A stretch of DNA of 64,000 nucleotides from Acetobacterium bakii (GTDB lineage: Bacteria > Bacillota > Clostridia > Eubacteriales > Eubacteriaceae), in assembly GCF_001263355.1 (NCBI RefSeq), contig NZ_LGYO01000033.1, positions 111,299 to 175,298 of the forward strand, written 5' to 3'. Within the stretch, counting starts at the first letter, position 1. Each line of letters begins with the position of its first letter. The notes below the pieces were generated by a model. The model made no database searches. It worked only from the letters and a program-made list of their open reading frames with translations, and was not told where the DNA came from. This document shows, piece after piece, positions 18,561 through 27,595 of the stretch. The position numbers and the translations under genes are program-made.

Positions 18561-19166
18561 TTAGTTACCGAACAAATACCAGTGTGCGATTTCTACCAAT
18601 TGTTCTTCATAGTCACTTTTATCGACATCTTCAGGAAGTTTTGCCAAATATTCGGAAATACCCTGAACTAGAAAATAGGACATTTGCGACATCACTAAAG
18701 GAGAAATCCGTTTTTTCACATGGGGACTTTCTTTACAGAAGGTGTAAAGAGCAGTCATGATTTTATTCGAAACGTCATTTACCCGATCTCTTAATTCCGG
18801 TTTAGTCATAGCGATGCTTTCATAATTCTGAAACAAAACCATGCTTTTGTAGGCGGCGGCCATGCCAGTCCGAATATAGTCAGACAGACTATCTCTGGCT
18901 AGTTCCGGCCGCTCATCAAGCTTCTTGATCAATTCAGCTAAATCTGAATAATTTTTATTAATATGGATGGTCATAATTTCCTGAAAAACTTCCAGCTTGT
19001 CAGGAAAATAGTTATAGAAGCTGCCGGTTGAAACCCCTGCTAGTTTGGCAATCTCTTTGGTGTTGGTGTTGAAGTATCCTTTGGTATTAAACAGTTCTTT
19101 GGCAGCCACAATTATTTTCTGACGGTTGATAACCGTTCGTTCCTGAATTTTTTTCTCTTTTTCCAT
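18561..19166 (-). CDS. TetR/AcrR-family regulator with a palindromic operator upstream
   Basis: A 201-residue TetR-type repressor. The N-terminal helix-turn-helix is KGYFNTNTKEIAKLAGVSTGSFYNYFPDK at about residues 28-56. ATG at 19166 is preferred over the in-frame TTG two codons earlier because GGAG then lies six bases upstream. A perfect palindrome (AATAAATAATGAA...TTCATTATTTATT) lies in its upstream region at 19239-19270. A near-identical palindrome lies in the promoter of the MFS exporter gene at 22586. The protein probably represses both itself and that exporter. Confidence 0.9.
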   Translation of the reverse strand: MEKEKKIQERTVINRQKIIVAAKELFNTKGYFNTNTKEIAKLAGVSTGSFYNYFPDKLEVFQEIMTIHINKNYSDLAELIKKLDERPELARDSLSDYIRTGMAAAYKSMVLFQNYESIAMTKPELRDRVNDVSNKIMTALYTFCKESPHVKKRISPLVMSQMSYFLVQGISEYLAKLPEDVDKSDYEEQLVEIAHWYLFGN

Positions 19167-19238
19167 TTTCAACTCCTGTGTACTCTCTAAAACTTCATCT
19201 AAAGCATAGTATGAAACAGCTTATTTTGCAAGTCTCAA

Positions 19239-19270
19239 AATAAATAATGAACTAAAATTCATTATTTATT
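19239..19270. promoter_or_regulatory. TetR operator, copy 1
   Basis: Perfect 13-bp arms AATAAATAATGAA (19239-19251) and TTCATTATTTATT (19258-19270) around CTAAAA. A minus-strand promoter lies just inside it (TTGCAA, 17 bases, TATGCT on the minus strand, about 19206-19234) and reads into the TetR gene. Confidence 0.75.
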
Positions 19271-19305
19271 GACGGATCAAGTAAAATAGAGGAAAAGAAA
19301 AATAG

Positions 19306-19339
19306 AAGCCCAGAAACCTGCTAACAGGCTTCTGGGCTT
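19306..19339 (-). terminator. terminator of the Rrf2-YhgE/Pip operon
   Basis: The 15-bp arms AAGCCCAGAAACCTG and CAGGCTTCTGGGCTT differ at one position, and that pair can still form G-U. The hairpin lies 22 bases downstream of the YhgE/Pip stop codon and is followed by a U-rich stretch on the minus strand. Confidence 0.8.
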
Positions 19340-19360
19340 TCGGGTTTTCAAGATTTTGGA

Positions 19361-21751
19361 TTAATAAAGATTCGATTGACTTTTTAATTGAGCACCGCTT
19401 TGAGTTAGATCTTTCTTTGTTCGATAGACATAGCTCAGACCGGTTAACAGGGCAAAGACCATAATGATGCAAAGTAATACGAAAATGTATTGACCAATGC
19501 CGCTACCGATGTCGCCAATGGAAAGCGTCTGTTTGAGTGCCTCAATCGTGTAAGTCATGGGCAGGTATGGATGTATTATCTGGAAAAAACTGTTAGACAG
19601 TTCAATCGGATAAACGCCGCCGGAACCGCTTAACTGCAGGATGAGAAAGATCAATGCGATGAAGCTGCCTGCTTCATCTAAGGTGACTTTCAAAAAACTG
19701 GTGAACGACATAAAGCACAGGGAAGTGATCCAGGCAATAAAAAAGGAGGCTGCCACATTAATGGGCGAAAGTCGGTTGATGGCCATCAATGCAGTGATGG
19801 CTATTATGGATTGCAGCGTGCTCACCGTGAACAAGATAAAGGATTTGCTCAGCCAGTATTTTATGCCATTTTTCGGTTTGTCCTTTTTATCGTACAAGGG
19901 ATAGAAGAGACAGAATGCCATGGCACCCAGATAAAGCGCTACCGAGATGATATAAGGCGCCATACTGGTACCGTTGTTATTTACCGTTGAAAAACTTTCT
20001 TCATCAGCGGTTGTGGGAGACACAAACATTTCGATGTTGTCGTCATCGGTGTTGACCGCTGCAAGGGCTTCAGCGCCATCAGACATTTTTCCGGCCAGTA
20101 ACTGACTACCATCTTTAAGAGCAACAATTCCGTTTCCCAGGGTTTGCGAACCGGTCGCCAGCTGAGAAGAGCCACTGCTGATTTGCTGGGCCCCATTTGC
20201 CAGCTGACTGGCTCCGGAGATTAGCTGGTTAGAGCTTGCACTAAGCAAAGAAGAACCATCAGCCAGTTTCACAACTCCGCTGGTCAGGAGAGGGATTTGG
20301 TTATTCAGCTGGTTCATGGCGCCTGTCAGTTCGCCTGAACCCGACATCAGTGTTTCAGACTGATCATTTAGTGCCTGCAAACCGGCGGCAACGCTGTTTA
20401 CACCGTTGGTATATTGCTCGGCTCCTGAAATCAGACCGGCATTTTCATCGTTCATTCCCTGTTGGAGCTGTTCCAAACCTTGATTCATCGCGGTCAGAGT
20501 CTGAATAAGCTGTTGAGTATTTCCAGTCGCAGCCGTCTCAGGGCTTGAATTGCTTTGTTCCTGAATAGTGCTCACAGAATCATCAATGGAATTACTGCTG
20601 TCGGCAAGACTGCTTCGAAGGCTTGCTAAAGTATTTGCCTGGGTCTGTGTCTGGGGATCTTCAGAAGTTTTAAGGGTTTCAATGACAGCATCCAATGAAC
20701 CAAGATCGTTTTGGATGCTGGCTGTGTTTGTCTGGATAGCGATGGCACTGTCGTTGATACCTGAAAAATCCGTGGTCCCAGCCTGGAGCGGATTTTGTGC
20801 CAGGGACGTCAGCAGTTGATCATTAACGGCTTTAATCTGGTTGATGCCATTGGCTTCTGAGATAATGCCGGCATTGAGGCTGTCACTGAAAGCGGATAGT
20901 TCCTGACCGCCGTTCGCGAGCCTTGCGACACCGGCAGTATACTGGCCAATTCCTGTGTTCAGCTGGCTTGTACCGGACTGAATCTGACTGATACCGCTGG
21001 TCAGGGTTGGCAGCTGACTGTTGAGCTGCTGGAGTCCCTGATTGAGCTGTCCCACCCCAGCGGTATATTGAGAAAGACCAACTGAAAAGGTTTTGGCGCC
21101 GTCGCTGAATGTAAGCGAGCTGTCAGATAATTTCGTGAGATTTGCAGTAATCTGTTGATTGCCGTTTTCTAGCTGTTCTGATCCGTCATTGATAGCTGTT
21201 GCCCCATCGGCTGCCTGCTTCATACCGGTTTTTAAAGCCGACAGTTGATTGAAAATGACTTCTGTATAGGTTCGAGTGACTTTATCAGAAACACTGTTTT
21301 TAATGGCAGTCGCAGCGGTGACACCAATTTTGGAGGCAAATAAATTTTCACCAGGATTGATTTCATAGGCAAGCACCATGGGTTGTGGGTCGGAATCCAT
21401 CAGCGTAGAGGCATTCTTGGAAAAATCTTCAGGGACGGTAACGACCATATAATAGTCGCCGTTTTTCAAACCATTCTGGGCGGTTTGAGAATCAACAGAC
21501 TGAAAGTCAAGGGGCTGTTCATCTTTAAGAGTTTTGGTTAATTCCGCTCCAATGTTAAGGGTATTGTTCTCGTAGCTGTAAGCTTTATCTTCGTTGACAA
21601 GAGCCACCGGTAATTGGCTGAGTTTGGAATAGGGATCCCAAACAGAGGATAAAAAAATCGTTGTATACAAGGTTGGAACAAGGGAAAGGACAATGATCAG
21701 CACAATTAAAAATTTATTGTCTTTAAGATTTTGGAATTCATTTTTCAGCAT
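19361..21751 (-). CDS. YhgE/Pip-domain ABC-2-type membrane protein
   Basis: A 796-residue protein of the YhgE/Pip (phage infection protein) family. One membrane segment lies at the N-terminus (about 13-35). A conserved extracellular head contains WDPYSKLSQLPVALVNEDKAY. It is followed by about 350 residues of coiled-coil with recurring L-x-x-G repeats (for example GLSQYTAGVGQLNQGLQQLN). Five to six membrane helices form an ABC-2-like C-terminus at about 595-780. Relatives serve as phage receptors or as parts of type VII secretion-like exporters, but the substrate here is unknown. It overlaps the Rrf2 gene by 14 bases and is co-transcribed with it. Confidence 0.92.
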   Translation of the reverse strand: MLKNEFQNLKDNKFLIVLIIVLSLVPTLYTTIFLSSVWDPYSKLSQLPVALVNEDKAYSYENNTLNIGAELTKTLKDEQPLDFQSVDSQTAQNGLKNGDYYMVVTVPEDFSKNASTLMDSDPQPMVLAYEINPGENLFASKIGVTAATAIKNSVSDKVTRTYTEVIFNQLSALKTGMKQAADGATAINDGSEQLENGNQQITANLTKLSDSSLTFSDGAKTFSVGLSQYTAGVGQLNQGLQQLNSQLPTLTSGISQIQSGTSQLNTGIGQYTAGVARLANGGQELSAFSDSLNAGIISEANGINQIKAVNDQLLTSLAQNPLQAGTTDFSGINDSAIAIQTNTASIQNDLGSLDAVIETLKTSEDPQTQTQANTLASLRSSLADSSNSIDDSVSTIQEQSNSSPETAATGNTQQLIQTLTAMNQGLEQLQQGMNDENAGLISGAEQYTNGVNSVAAGLQALNDQSETLMSGSGELTGAMNQLNNQIPLLTSGVVKLADGSSLLSASSNQLISGASQLANGAQQISSGSSQLATGSQTLGNGIVALKDGSQLLAGKMSDGAEALAAVNTDDDNIEMFVSPTTADEESFSTVNNNGTSMAPYIISVALYLGAMAFCLFYPLYDKKDKPKNGIKYWLSKSFILFTVSTLQSIIAITALMAINRLSPINVAASFFIAWITSLCFMSFTSFLKVTLDEAGSFIALIFLILQLSGSGGVYPIELSNSFFQIIHPYLPMTYTIEALKQTLSIGDIGSGIGQYIFVLLCIIMVFALLTGLSYVYRTKKDLTQSGAQLKSQSNLY

Positions 21752-22247
21752 GGCTGGTACCTCCTTTTATACAAGCACTGTTTTCGACAATTGCATTCCA
21801 GTCAACGGTTCCAAGATTATTACTTTCGTCATAATACCTTAGTTGTCTGAGAGAGCATTCAATCAGGCGATTTTTAAATAAGGTCTCAGCTTCAGTAAGA
21901 ATCGTGATCACAGTATTTTTCTTTTTTTCAATTGTTTCCGGCATTAAGAAAACTTTCTCAACCAGACTGGAAGGAACAAAAAAGGGATCCGAACCTTCAA
22001 TAGCCTCGAAAACGTCTAATAGAGTAATCGAATCATCGGGTTTTGCAAGGGTAAAACCACCGGTTTTCGATGCATTTGAATTAATCAGCCCACCAATTAC
22101 TAACTTCCGTAAAACTTTTTTTAGATAAGAATCGGATACCTGAAGCCGGGTGCTTAGGGTAACGCTTTTTAAAGGTAATCCGTCTTTTTGTGAAGCCAGC
22201 ATTAACAAAATGCAGACGGCCTGTTCTACACCACTGGTTACTTTCAT
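21738..22247 (-). CDS. Rrf2-family regulator
   Basis: A 169-residue Rrf2-type winged-helix protein (MKVTSGVEQAVCILLMLAS; LSTRLQVSDSYLKKVLRKLVIGGLI; GGFTLAKPDDSITLLDVFEAIEG). The three-cysteine cluster that binds iron-sulfur in IscR and NsrR is absent; only isolated cysteines are present, so it is likely a cluster-free member. The next gene, YhgE/Pip, starts within its 3' end. Its promoter contains two ATAGATAAA direct repeats that could be its own binding site. Confidence 0.9.
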   Translation of the reverse strand: MKVTSGVEQAVCILLMLASQKDGLPLKSVTLSTRLQVSDSYLKKVLRKLVIGGLINSNASKTGGFTLAKPDDSITLLDVFEAIEGSDPFFVPSSLVEKVFLMPETIEKKKNTVITILTEAETLFKNRLIECSLRQLRYYDESNNLGTVDWNAIVENSACIKGGTSHAEK

Positions 22248-22279
22248 TTTTTCACATCCTTTATTTTAATTCTGTAGAC

Positions 22280-22319
22280 ATAATACATCCATAGATAAAA
22301 TATGTCAATAGATAAATAA
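22280..22319 (-). promoter_or_regulatory. promoter of the Rrf2-YhgE/Pip operon
   Basis: On the minus strand, TTGACA (22303-22308) and TATTAT (22280-22285) are 17 bases apart. Two copies of ATAGATAAA (about 22291-22299 and 22308-22316, plus-strand reading) flank the -35 box and may be an Rrf2 operator. Confidence 0.7.
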
Positions 22320-22481
22320 TCTAAATCGATTAATTATTGGTATGCACTAAAAATGGTTGCTTAAAAAATAAAAAAGGCTGACTGTAACAACAGACCAGTT
22401 GGGAACAACAATATTTATTTTAAAACCTTTCTGGATATTCCAAATAATTTTTATTAATATGGAGGGTAAGGAAGAGATGTC

Positions 22482-22566
22482 AATAAATAATGAACTTTAG
22501 TTCATTATTTATTGACAGATGCTATTTTGTGATTTATACTTTTAAGTATAAATGAACTAAAGTTCA
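22482..22566 (+). promoter_or_regulatory. MFS promoter with TetR operator copies 2 and 3
   Basis: Perfect 15-bp arms AATAAATAATGAACT (22482-22496) and AGTTCATTATTTATT (22499-22513) overlap the TTGACA -35 box (22512-22517). TATACT (22535-22540) follows after 17 bases. A shorter palindrome TGAACT-AA-AGTTCA lies at 22553-22566, downstream of the -10. This is a classic layout for tight repression. The long palindrome matches the one upstream of the TetR gene at 18561-19166. Confidence 0.82.
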
Positions 22567-22585
22567 CTTAATTTTAGGAGGTCAC

Positions 22586-23860
22586 GTGAAAGAGAAAACA
22601 TTATTCAATAAGAACTTCACCATTATCACCATCGGTCAGTTAATCAGCATGTTCGGCAATGCCATCCAACGGTTTGCTTTCTCTCTGTACATTCTGGAGC
22701 TTACCGGATCCGCGTCTTTGTTCGCCTTGATTATATCTCTGGCAATCCTTCCCACCATTATCCTGGCGCCTATTGGCGGGGCCATTGCCGATCGGATGGA
22801 TAAGGGGCGAATCATGGTAATCCTGGATTTTTGCTGCAGTATCATCATTGGCGGTTTTGCTGTTTTCATCTATGGAAATGACAATCAAATCCTGTGGATT
22901 GCGATTTTGATGTTTGTTTTGTCCACCATTAGCAGCATTTACGAGCCAACCGTTCGGGCAAGTATCCCCAGTGTGATTGCCAAAGAGCATTATACCGCCG
23001 GCAACAGCATGGTGAGCCAGATCAGTGCCCTGACCATGCTCCTGGGACCCATTGCCGCAGGATTTCTATACGGTTTCTTTGGGCTTAAGGTTGTTCTGAT
23101 GATAAACATGATCAGTTTTTTTGCATCGGCTGTGATGGAATTATTTTTAACCATTCCCTATGAAAAAATTAAAATGACCGGATCGGCAATGACAACCTAC
23201 ATCACGGATATCAAGGAAACCTTGAAATTTCTGTATGAGGATAAACCGATAGTGTTAACCATCCTTTTTTTCGCCGCCGGGCTCAACCTTTTTATGACAC
23301 CTCTCTACACGGTTGGGGTTCCCTATGTGGAGAAGATTATTTTAGGGGTAACCGATGAAATGTACGGCTTCTCTGAAGGCATTCTCGGTATTGGCATGAT
23401 TTTGGGAGCCATTCTGTCGACGTTGATTGCCAAATACAATCCTTTTGAAAAGCTTCATCGCTTCTTTGTGTTAATGGGAATTGCTATTTTAGGAATGGGT
23501 CTGTGCCTTACGCCCTGGTTACTAGGCAAGAGCTCAATGCATTTAACCGCTTATGTGTTATTCACATGCTTTGGCTTTATTCTCATGTTTCTCGTAGCCA
23601 ATGTTAATATTCAAGCCTTGACGTTCATTCAGCTGCAGGTTCCCCAAACCATAATGGGGAAGACCATGGCCCTGACCGCAGCTTTATCCATGGCCTTTAT
23701 GCCCGTTGGCCAGGTTATTTTCGGCCAGCTTTATGACAAACTGAGTTTTAATTTAATTTTAATCTATGTCGGGGTTATGGGTTTGACTTTTGCTGCTGCA
23801 AAAATATTACAGCGCATTGTTGAAAGCTCGATTGATAAGCCTGATTCGGTGAACTGTTAA
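22586..23860 (+). CDS. MFS efflux transporter
   Basis: A 424-residue major facilitator protein with twelve predicted membrane segments. The start is GTG at 22586, behind AGGAGG. The N-terminal FTIITIGQLISMFGNAIQRFAFSLYILELTGSASLFALI and the cytoplasmic loop motif GGAIADRMDKGRIM resemble macrolide-efflux/EntS-type exporters. The substrate cannot be read from sequence. It is monocistronic and is probably repressed by the TetR protein encoded at 18561-19166, because the same palindrome stands in both promoters. Confidence 0.92.
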   Translation: MKEKTLFNKNFTIITIGQLISMFGNAIQRFAFSLYILELTGSASLFALIISLAILPTIILAPIGGAIADRMDKGRIMVILDFCCSIIIGGFAVFIYGNDNQILWIAILMFVLSTISSIYEPTVRASIPSVIAKEHYTAGNSMVSQISALTMLLGPIAAGFLYGFFGLKVVLMINMISFFASAVMELFLTIPYEKIKMTGSAMTTYITDIKETLKFLYEDKPIVLTILFFAAGLNLFMTPLYTVGVPYVEKIILGVTDEMYGFSEGILGIGMILGAILSTLIAKYNPFEKLHRFFVLMGIAILGMGLCLTPWLLGKSSMHLTAYVLFTCFGFILMFLVANVNIQALTFIQLQVPQTIMGKTMALTAALSMAFMPVGQVIFGQLYDKLSFNLILIYVGVMGLTFAAAKILQRIVESSIDKPDSVNC

Positions 23861-24036
23861 ACCGCAATTTGGGATGATCGTCCGCTTAGCTTTTTTATTT
23901 TTTTATCGCTTTATTCACACTTTCGTTGCCGCGCTTAACCTTTTCTAAACCTTTAGACGATAAACTGAAACCATAAAATGATTAACGGGCAAAATTTATC
24001 ATGGAACTGGAAACGGTTTATCTTATGGAGGATATT

Positions 24037-24894
24037 ATGGAAAATGGAAGAGACATTCTGTCGGTTCAAAATTTAAATAAAAGCTATGAGGCATTTAAGC
24101 TCAGGGATGTGTCCTTCACCCTTAAAGCCGGGACCATTATGGGGTTTATCGGACGAAACGGCGCCGGGAAAACCACCACCCTGAAAGCCATGGTGAACCT
24201 GGTTCACGCGGACAGCGGATCGGTTCAATACTTCGGCATGGATTTGCAAACCCGGGAAGCTGAAATCAAACAGCGGATTTCCTTTGCCTTTGGCGGCGTG
24301 GATTATTATCTCCAGAAAAAACTGGGCACCATCACCGGGGTGTATAAGCGGTTTTATGACCAGTGGGACGAAAAAGCCTATGAGAATTATCTCAAAATGT
24401 TTGCACTGGACCCCAATAAGAAAATCAAGGAGCTGTCCCAGGGCATGCAGGTGAAATACAGCCTTGCCCTGGCGCTGTCCCACTATGCCGAAATCCTGAT
24501 TCTGGATGAGCCTACCAGCGGGCTGGATCCGGTGTCCCGGGATGAAATCCTGACTATTTTTGAGGATGTGGTGGATGGCAACCAGGCCAGCATTCTTTTC
24601 TCCACCCACATCACTTCGGATCTGGACAAATGCGCTGATGACATCACTTACATTAAAAACGGCGCGATTCTTTTCAGCGAGGACCGAGACAGCTTCGTAG
24701 ATTCCTACCGGCTGGTAGAAGGACCGCTGGACCGCCTCACCGAGGAGTTGAAGTCTGTGATTATGGGTTTTCATCAACGCCGCGGCGAATTTTCGGGAAT
24801 GATCAACACTCGGGATTTGAAAATGGCGCCGGGCATCAAATGTTCCCCGGCGGATTTGGAAGCCATCATGGTTCACATGGAAAGGAAGGCATAG
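24037..24894 (+). CDS. ABC transporter ATP-binding protein (YtrB/BcrA-like)
   Basis: A 285-residue ABC ATPase. Walker A is GRNGAGKTT, the signature is LSQGMQ, Walker B is LILDEPTSGLDP, and the switch histidine sits in FSTHI. The extended C-terminal 80 residues fit the YtrB/BcrA subgroup of two-gene exporters. ATG at 24037 is chosen because GGAGG lies five bases before it. The permease gene starts one base after its stop. No GntR regulator, common in this group, is adjacent. Confidence 0.93.
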   Translation: MENGRDILSVQNLNKSYEAFKLRDVSFTLKAGTIMGFIGRNGAGKTTTLKAMVNLVHADSGSVQYFGMDLQTREAEIKQRISFAFGGVDYYLQKKLGTITGVYKRFYDQWDEKAYENYLKMFALDPNKKIKELSQGMQVKYSLALALSHYAEILILDEPTSGLDPVSRDEILTIFEDVVDGNQASILFSTHITSDLDKCADDITYIKNGAILFSEDRDSFVDSYRLVEGPLDRLTEELKSVIMGFHQRRGEFSGMINTRDLKMAPGIKCSPADLEAIMVHMERKA

Positions 24895-24895
24895 C

Positions 24896-25543
24896 ATGAA
24901 GGATTTAATTTACAAAGAGTTTAAACTTGCCATCCATCCCACCTGTTATCTATTCCTTTTGATGGGGTTCATGCTGCTGATTCCCAATTACCCATACTAC
25001 GTCGCCTTTTTCTACCAGACCCTGGGAATCTTTTTTATTTTTGTGGGTGGACAGGCCAACAACGATGTGTATTTTACAACCCTGCTGCCGATTCCCAAAA
25101 GGGCAGCAGTCAAGGCCAGATTTGGGATCATCGTCATTATCGAGCTGGCCCAGATTGTGGTTTCCATACCCTTTGCCGTGCTGCGAAACAGCCTGAACCC
25201 CGCCGCAAATCAGGCGGGAATGGAAGCCAATGCAGCCTTGTTCGGCCTTGTCTTTATCATGTTTGCCATTTTCAACCTGATTTTTCTGACCATGTTTTAT
25301 AAAACCGCTTTCAAGCTGGGGTTGCCCTATGTTTTTGCCTGCGGGGCCATGGCCATCTTTGTCGGTGCTGCCGAGGCAGTCATTCAGCTCACACCAGCCC
25401 TGAAAATCGCCCTGGACACCCTGGATCCCAGCTATCTGCCCCAGCAGCTGGCGGTGCTGATCTTCGGGATGGTGGTCTTTACACTGGTGACCGTGTTGGC
25501 CTACCTCAGATCTGCAGCCCGGTTTGAAAAAATTGATCTGTAG
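24896..25543 (+). CDS. ABC-2-type permease
   Basis: A 215-residue permease with six membrane segments (about 15-30, 35-55, 78-98, 115-135, 145-165, 180-202). It forms the membrane half of the exporter with the ATPase at 24037-24894. The N-terminus LIYKEFKLAIHPTCYL is typical of small ABC-2 permeases paired with YtrB-like ATPases. A strong terminator closes the operon. Confidence 0.88.
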   Translation: MKDLIYKEFKLAIHPTCYLFLLMGFMLLIPNYPYYVAFFYQTLGIFFIFVGGQANNDVYFTTLLPIPKRAAVKARFGIIVIIELAQIVVSIPFAVLRNSLNPAANQAGMEANAALFGLVFIMFAIFNLIFLTMFYKTAFKLGLPYVFACGAMAIFVGAAEAVIQLTPALKIALDTLDPSYLPQQLAVLIFGMVVFTLVTVLAYLRSAARFEKIDL

Positions 25544-25560
25544 ATTGTATTTAATAAAGA

Positions 25561-25597
25561 AAAAAACCCTTCCAGGTAATCCCTGGAAGGGTTTTTT
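25561..25597. terminator. bidirectional terminator
   Basis: 16-bp arms AAAAAACCCTTCCAGG (25561-25576) and CCTGGAAGGGTTTTTT (25582-25597) with a five-base loop lie between convergent genes. Confidence 0.9.
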
Positions 25598-25607
25598 GAG
25601 TATTGCA

Positions 25608-25916
25608 TTAAGCATATGTGTCTAAAATATTAGTGCTGGGAGGTTCCTGAACGGCAGGAGTTTGTTGGTTATCCGTTTGAGCAGCTTGTTTTACGGCAGC
25701 CTGTTTTTGAATTTGATCAAGCTGTGCCTGCAATTGTTGAATTTGAGCTTCAATCACTTGAACCTGGGTTTGTTTGGTCTCGGCATCGCCGGTGCCAGCA
25801 TTGATTTTTGTGATTTTTCCCTGAAGGGTTTTAATTTGATCCTCCAGTTTTTTAACATTGGTTTGCGAGGTAGTGCTACTGGTGCTGGTTGCGGATGAAA
25901 TAGATGAAACACTCAT
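25608..25916 (-). CDS. FlxA-like coiled-coil protein
   Basis: A 102-residue soluble protein. A Ser/Thr-rich N-terminus (MSVSSISSATSTSSTTSQ) is followed by a coiled coil at about 20-75 (VKKLEDQIKTLQGKITKI; VIEAQIQQLQAQLDQIQ) and a Gln/Pro-rich tail. This matches the FlxA-like family (PF14282), small proteins of unclear role sometimes linked to flagella. ATG at 25916 is chosen because GGGG lies before it and the upstream extension looks non-coding. Confidence 0.8.
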   Translation of the reverse strand: MSVSSISSATSTSSTTSQTNVKKLEDQIKTLQGKITKINAGTGDAETKQTQVQVIEAQIQQLQAQLDQIQKQAAVKQAAQTDNQQTPAVQEPPSTNILDTYA

Positions 25917-26102
25917 GAATAGGACCCCTTTCAAAATAAAATATGAAACATGACCAATCAATAACTCATGCACTGATTTTAAGCGATTGAATTAGATGAA
26001 AGCCATTGATATTTTAAGTCTATCACAAACGGTTAAATGAAATGTGTCGGTTGTGTGAAGAAAATATGTTATTATCGTGACAATCTAAAAACAACCCATG
26101 TT

Positions 26103-26528
26103 TCACAGAATCTTCATGAGATTAATGACTGTAATACCTTCTAGCTTAATTTTAAAGTCGGTCAACCCATGATTCGCAGTGAATTTCAGATCAACCCCAT
26201 GTTCCTCGATGTCCTTTTTCAGAAGTTCTGTATGGCCATTCAAGGCATTTTCTAAAAAACCGCTGCCTGAAAAACCAAGGGTGCCACGTCTGGTATAGAT
26301 GACGACGGCTCTGTTTAAAATGAATTGTTCGGCTAAAAGATATTCCCGTTCAAGACTGAATTTATCGCGTAATTCAGGCAGCCAGGGATGATAGTGCAAG
26401 GGGGAATGATGGACCCTGACATCAATCAATTGATCGCCGGTTGCAATGGTCGTTGCTATTTTTTCAATCAAATCGGATATTTCCAATTCAAATGCTGCAT
26501 CTTTGCTAAGATAATGATCTGTTTTCAT
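26103..26528 (-). CDS. hypothetical protein
   Basis: A 141-residue soluble protein that I do not recognise. The start follows AAGGAGATTTAAAA. It contains a His/Pro-rich stretch RVHHSPLHYHPWLPELRDKF (about 38-57) and a C-terminal GLTDFKIKLEGITVINLMKIL segment. There are no cysteines, membrane helices or signal peptide. It stands alone, divergent from a response regulator, with palindromic element D upstream. Confidence 0.7.
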   Translation of the reverse strand: MKTDHYLSKDAAFELEISDLIEKIATTIATGDQLIDVRVHHSPLHYHPWLPELRDKFSLEREYLLAEQFILNRAVVIYTRRGTLGFSGSGFLENALNGHTELLKKDIEEHGVDLKFTANHGLTDFKIKLEGITVINLMKIL

Positions 26529-26561
26529 TTTTAAATCTCCTTAATAAACGATATTTTAGAT

Positions 26562-26720
26562 GATTGCGAAAATTAAAATAATCGAATAATGATTGCTTTG
26601 ATGTCATTTTATACAAATAATTTTGTAACGTCAATGCGAACAGTTCATCGGACTGTCGCCCTAGAGTGTAAAAATTGTTTCGTGTAAATTTGTTGCAATG
26701 CTTACGTCACTTTCGCAATT
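26562..26720. repeat. palindromic element D (type III, about 159 bp)
   Basis: The ends GATTGCGAAAATT (26562) and ACTTTCGCAATT (to 26720) are inverted. Internal arms ACAAATAATTTTGTAACG and GTGTAAAAATTGTTTCGTG pair imperfectly. The core reads TGCGAACAGTTCATCGGACTGTCG, a degenerate form of the family core. It lies in the divergent region before the hypothetical gene (minus) and the response regulator (plus). Confidence 0.78.
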
Positions 26721-26816
26721 ATATATAATAAATTATACCCATGCTTTTTTCAATAACACAGACAGGAGTCCCAAAATTTCTCAATGATCACCAATAAGTT
26801 GCATTGTCTCACAATC

Positions 26817-26845
26817 TTGTCATTGCCCGGCATTTATCATATAAT
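26817..26845 (+). promoter_or_regulatory. promoter of the two-component operon
   Basis: TTGTCA (26817-26822), a 17-base spacer and a perfect TATAAT (26840-26845). The stretch TCTTGTCATTGC...GGC...TTTATCATATAATAG recurs almost unchanged before recQ at 31725-31757. Confidence 0.8.
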
Positions 26846-26911
26846 AGTGAATAACAATCCCTGATTTGATAGGCAAAGTAAACCTAAATGGAAAAAAGGA
26901 CGTGAGTAAGT

Positions 26912-27595
26912 GTGAAGATATTGATTGTAGAAGACGATAAAGTGATGAATCAAACATTAGGTTATAATCTTAGTTCAGAAGGCTATGACGTTTCTTCCGC
27001 TTATAATTTTAAAGAGGCAGACCGAGCATTAGCGCAAAACAAATTCCAGCTGATCGTTTTGGATGTGAATCTTCCGGATGGTAACGGATTCGATTTATGC
27101 AAAAAATGGTGCAAAACAATTAAGACCCACATTGTTTTTTTAACCGCCAATGACCTGGAAAGCGATATGCTTAAAGGTTTTGAATTGGGCGCAGAAGACT
27201 ACATTACCAAACCATTTCATATCAGTGTTTTCTTAAAAAAAATAGCAGTGCTCACAAAAAATACAAAAGGCGGCATTGGAAAACACATCTATGATGATGG
27301 CCATCTTGTGATTGACTTTGCCCGACGAAAAGCTAGCCTCAGGGAAAAAGAGATTGAGCTCAGCACCAGTGAATACAATATGATAGACGTGCTGCTTAAA
27401 AATTGTCATATGGTTTTGACGCGACAGGTATTGTTGGAAAAACTTTGGGACAGCAACGAAAATTTTGTTGATGAAAATGCCTTGACCATGATGATCAGCC
27501 GAATTAGGACAAAAATAGATTCAAAGGAGATGAAGTATATTAAAACAATTTATGGAATGGGCTATCAATGGATTGGAGAACCCAATGAAGAATAA
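26912..27595 (+). CDS. OmpR-family response regulator
   Basis: A 227-residue two-component regulator. The receiver domain (1-115) has the acidic pair ED at 8-9, the phosphoacceptor aspartate in LDVNLPDGNG at about 51, the switch Thr in FLTAND and the KP motif ITKPF. The C-terminal winged helix (about 130-225) is of the OmpR/PhoB type (TSEYNMIDVLLKNCHMVLTR). The start is GTG at 26912 with AAGGA upstream. The gene overlaps the partner kinase gene by eleven bases. Confidence 0.95.
   Translation: MKILIVEDDKVMNQTLGYNLSSEGYDVSSAYNFKEADRALAQNKFQLIVLDVNLPDGNGFDLCKKWCKTIKTHIVFLTANDLESDMLKGFELGAEDYITKPFHISVFLKKIAVLTKNTKGGIGKHIYDDGHLVIDFARRKASLREKEIELSTSEYNMIDVLLKNCHMVLTRQVLLEKLWDSNENFVDENALTMMISRIRTKIDSKEMKYIKTIYGMGYQWIGEPNEE

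Noticed and set aside
19361..21751. Phage infection protein annotation as a hint of a prophage
   Set aside because: The family is a host membrane protein used by phages as receptor; no phage structural, integrase or lysis gene is nearby.
24073..24897. 274-codon open frame on the minus strand opposite the ABC ATPase gene
   Set aside because: It is antisense to an ATPase with complete motifs, has no ribosome binding site and its protein looks random (many His, Gly, Phe).
24950..25615. 221-codon minus-strand open frame opposite the ABC-2 permease gene
   Set aside because: It is the mirror of a clear permease, crosses the strong terminator at 25561-25597 and has low-complexity content.
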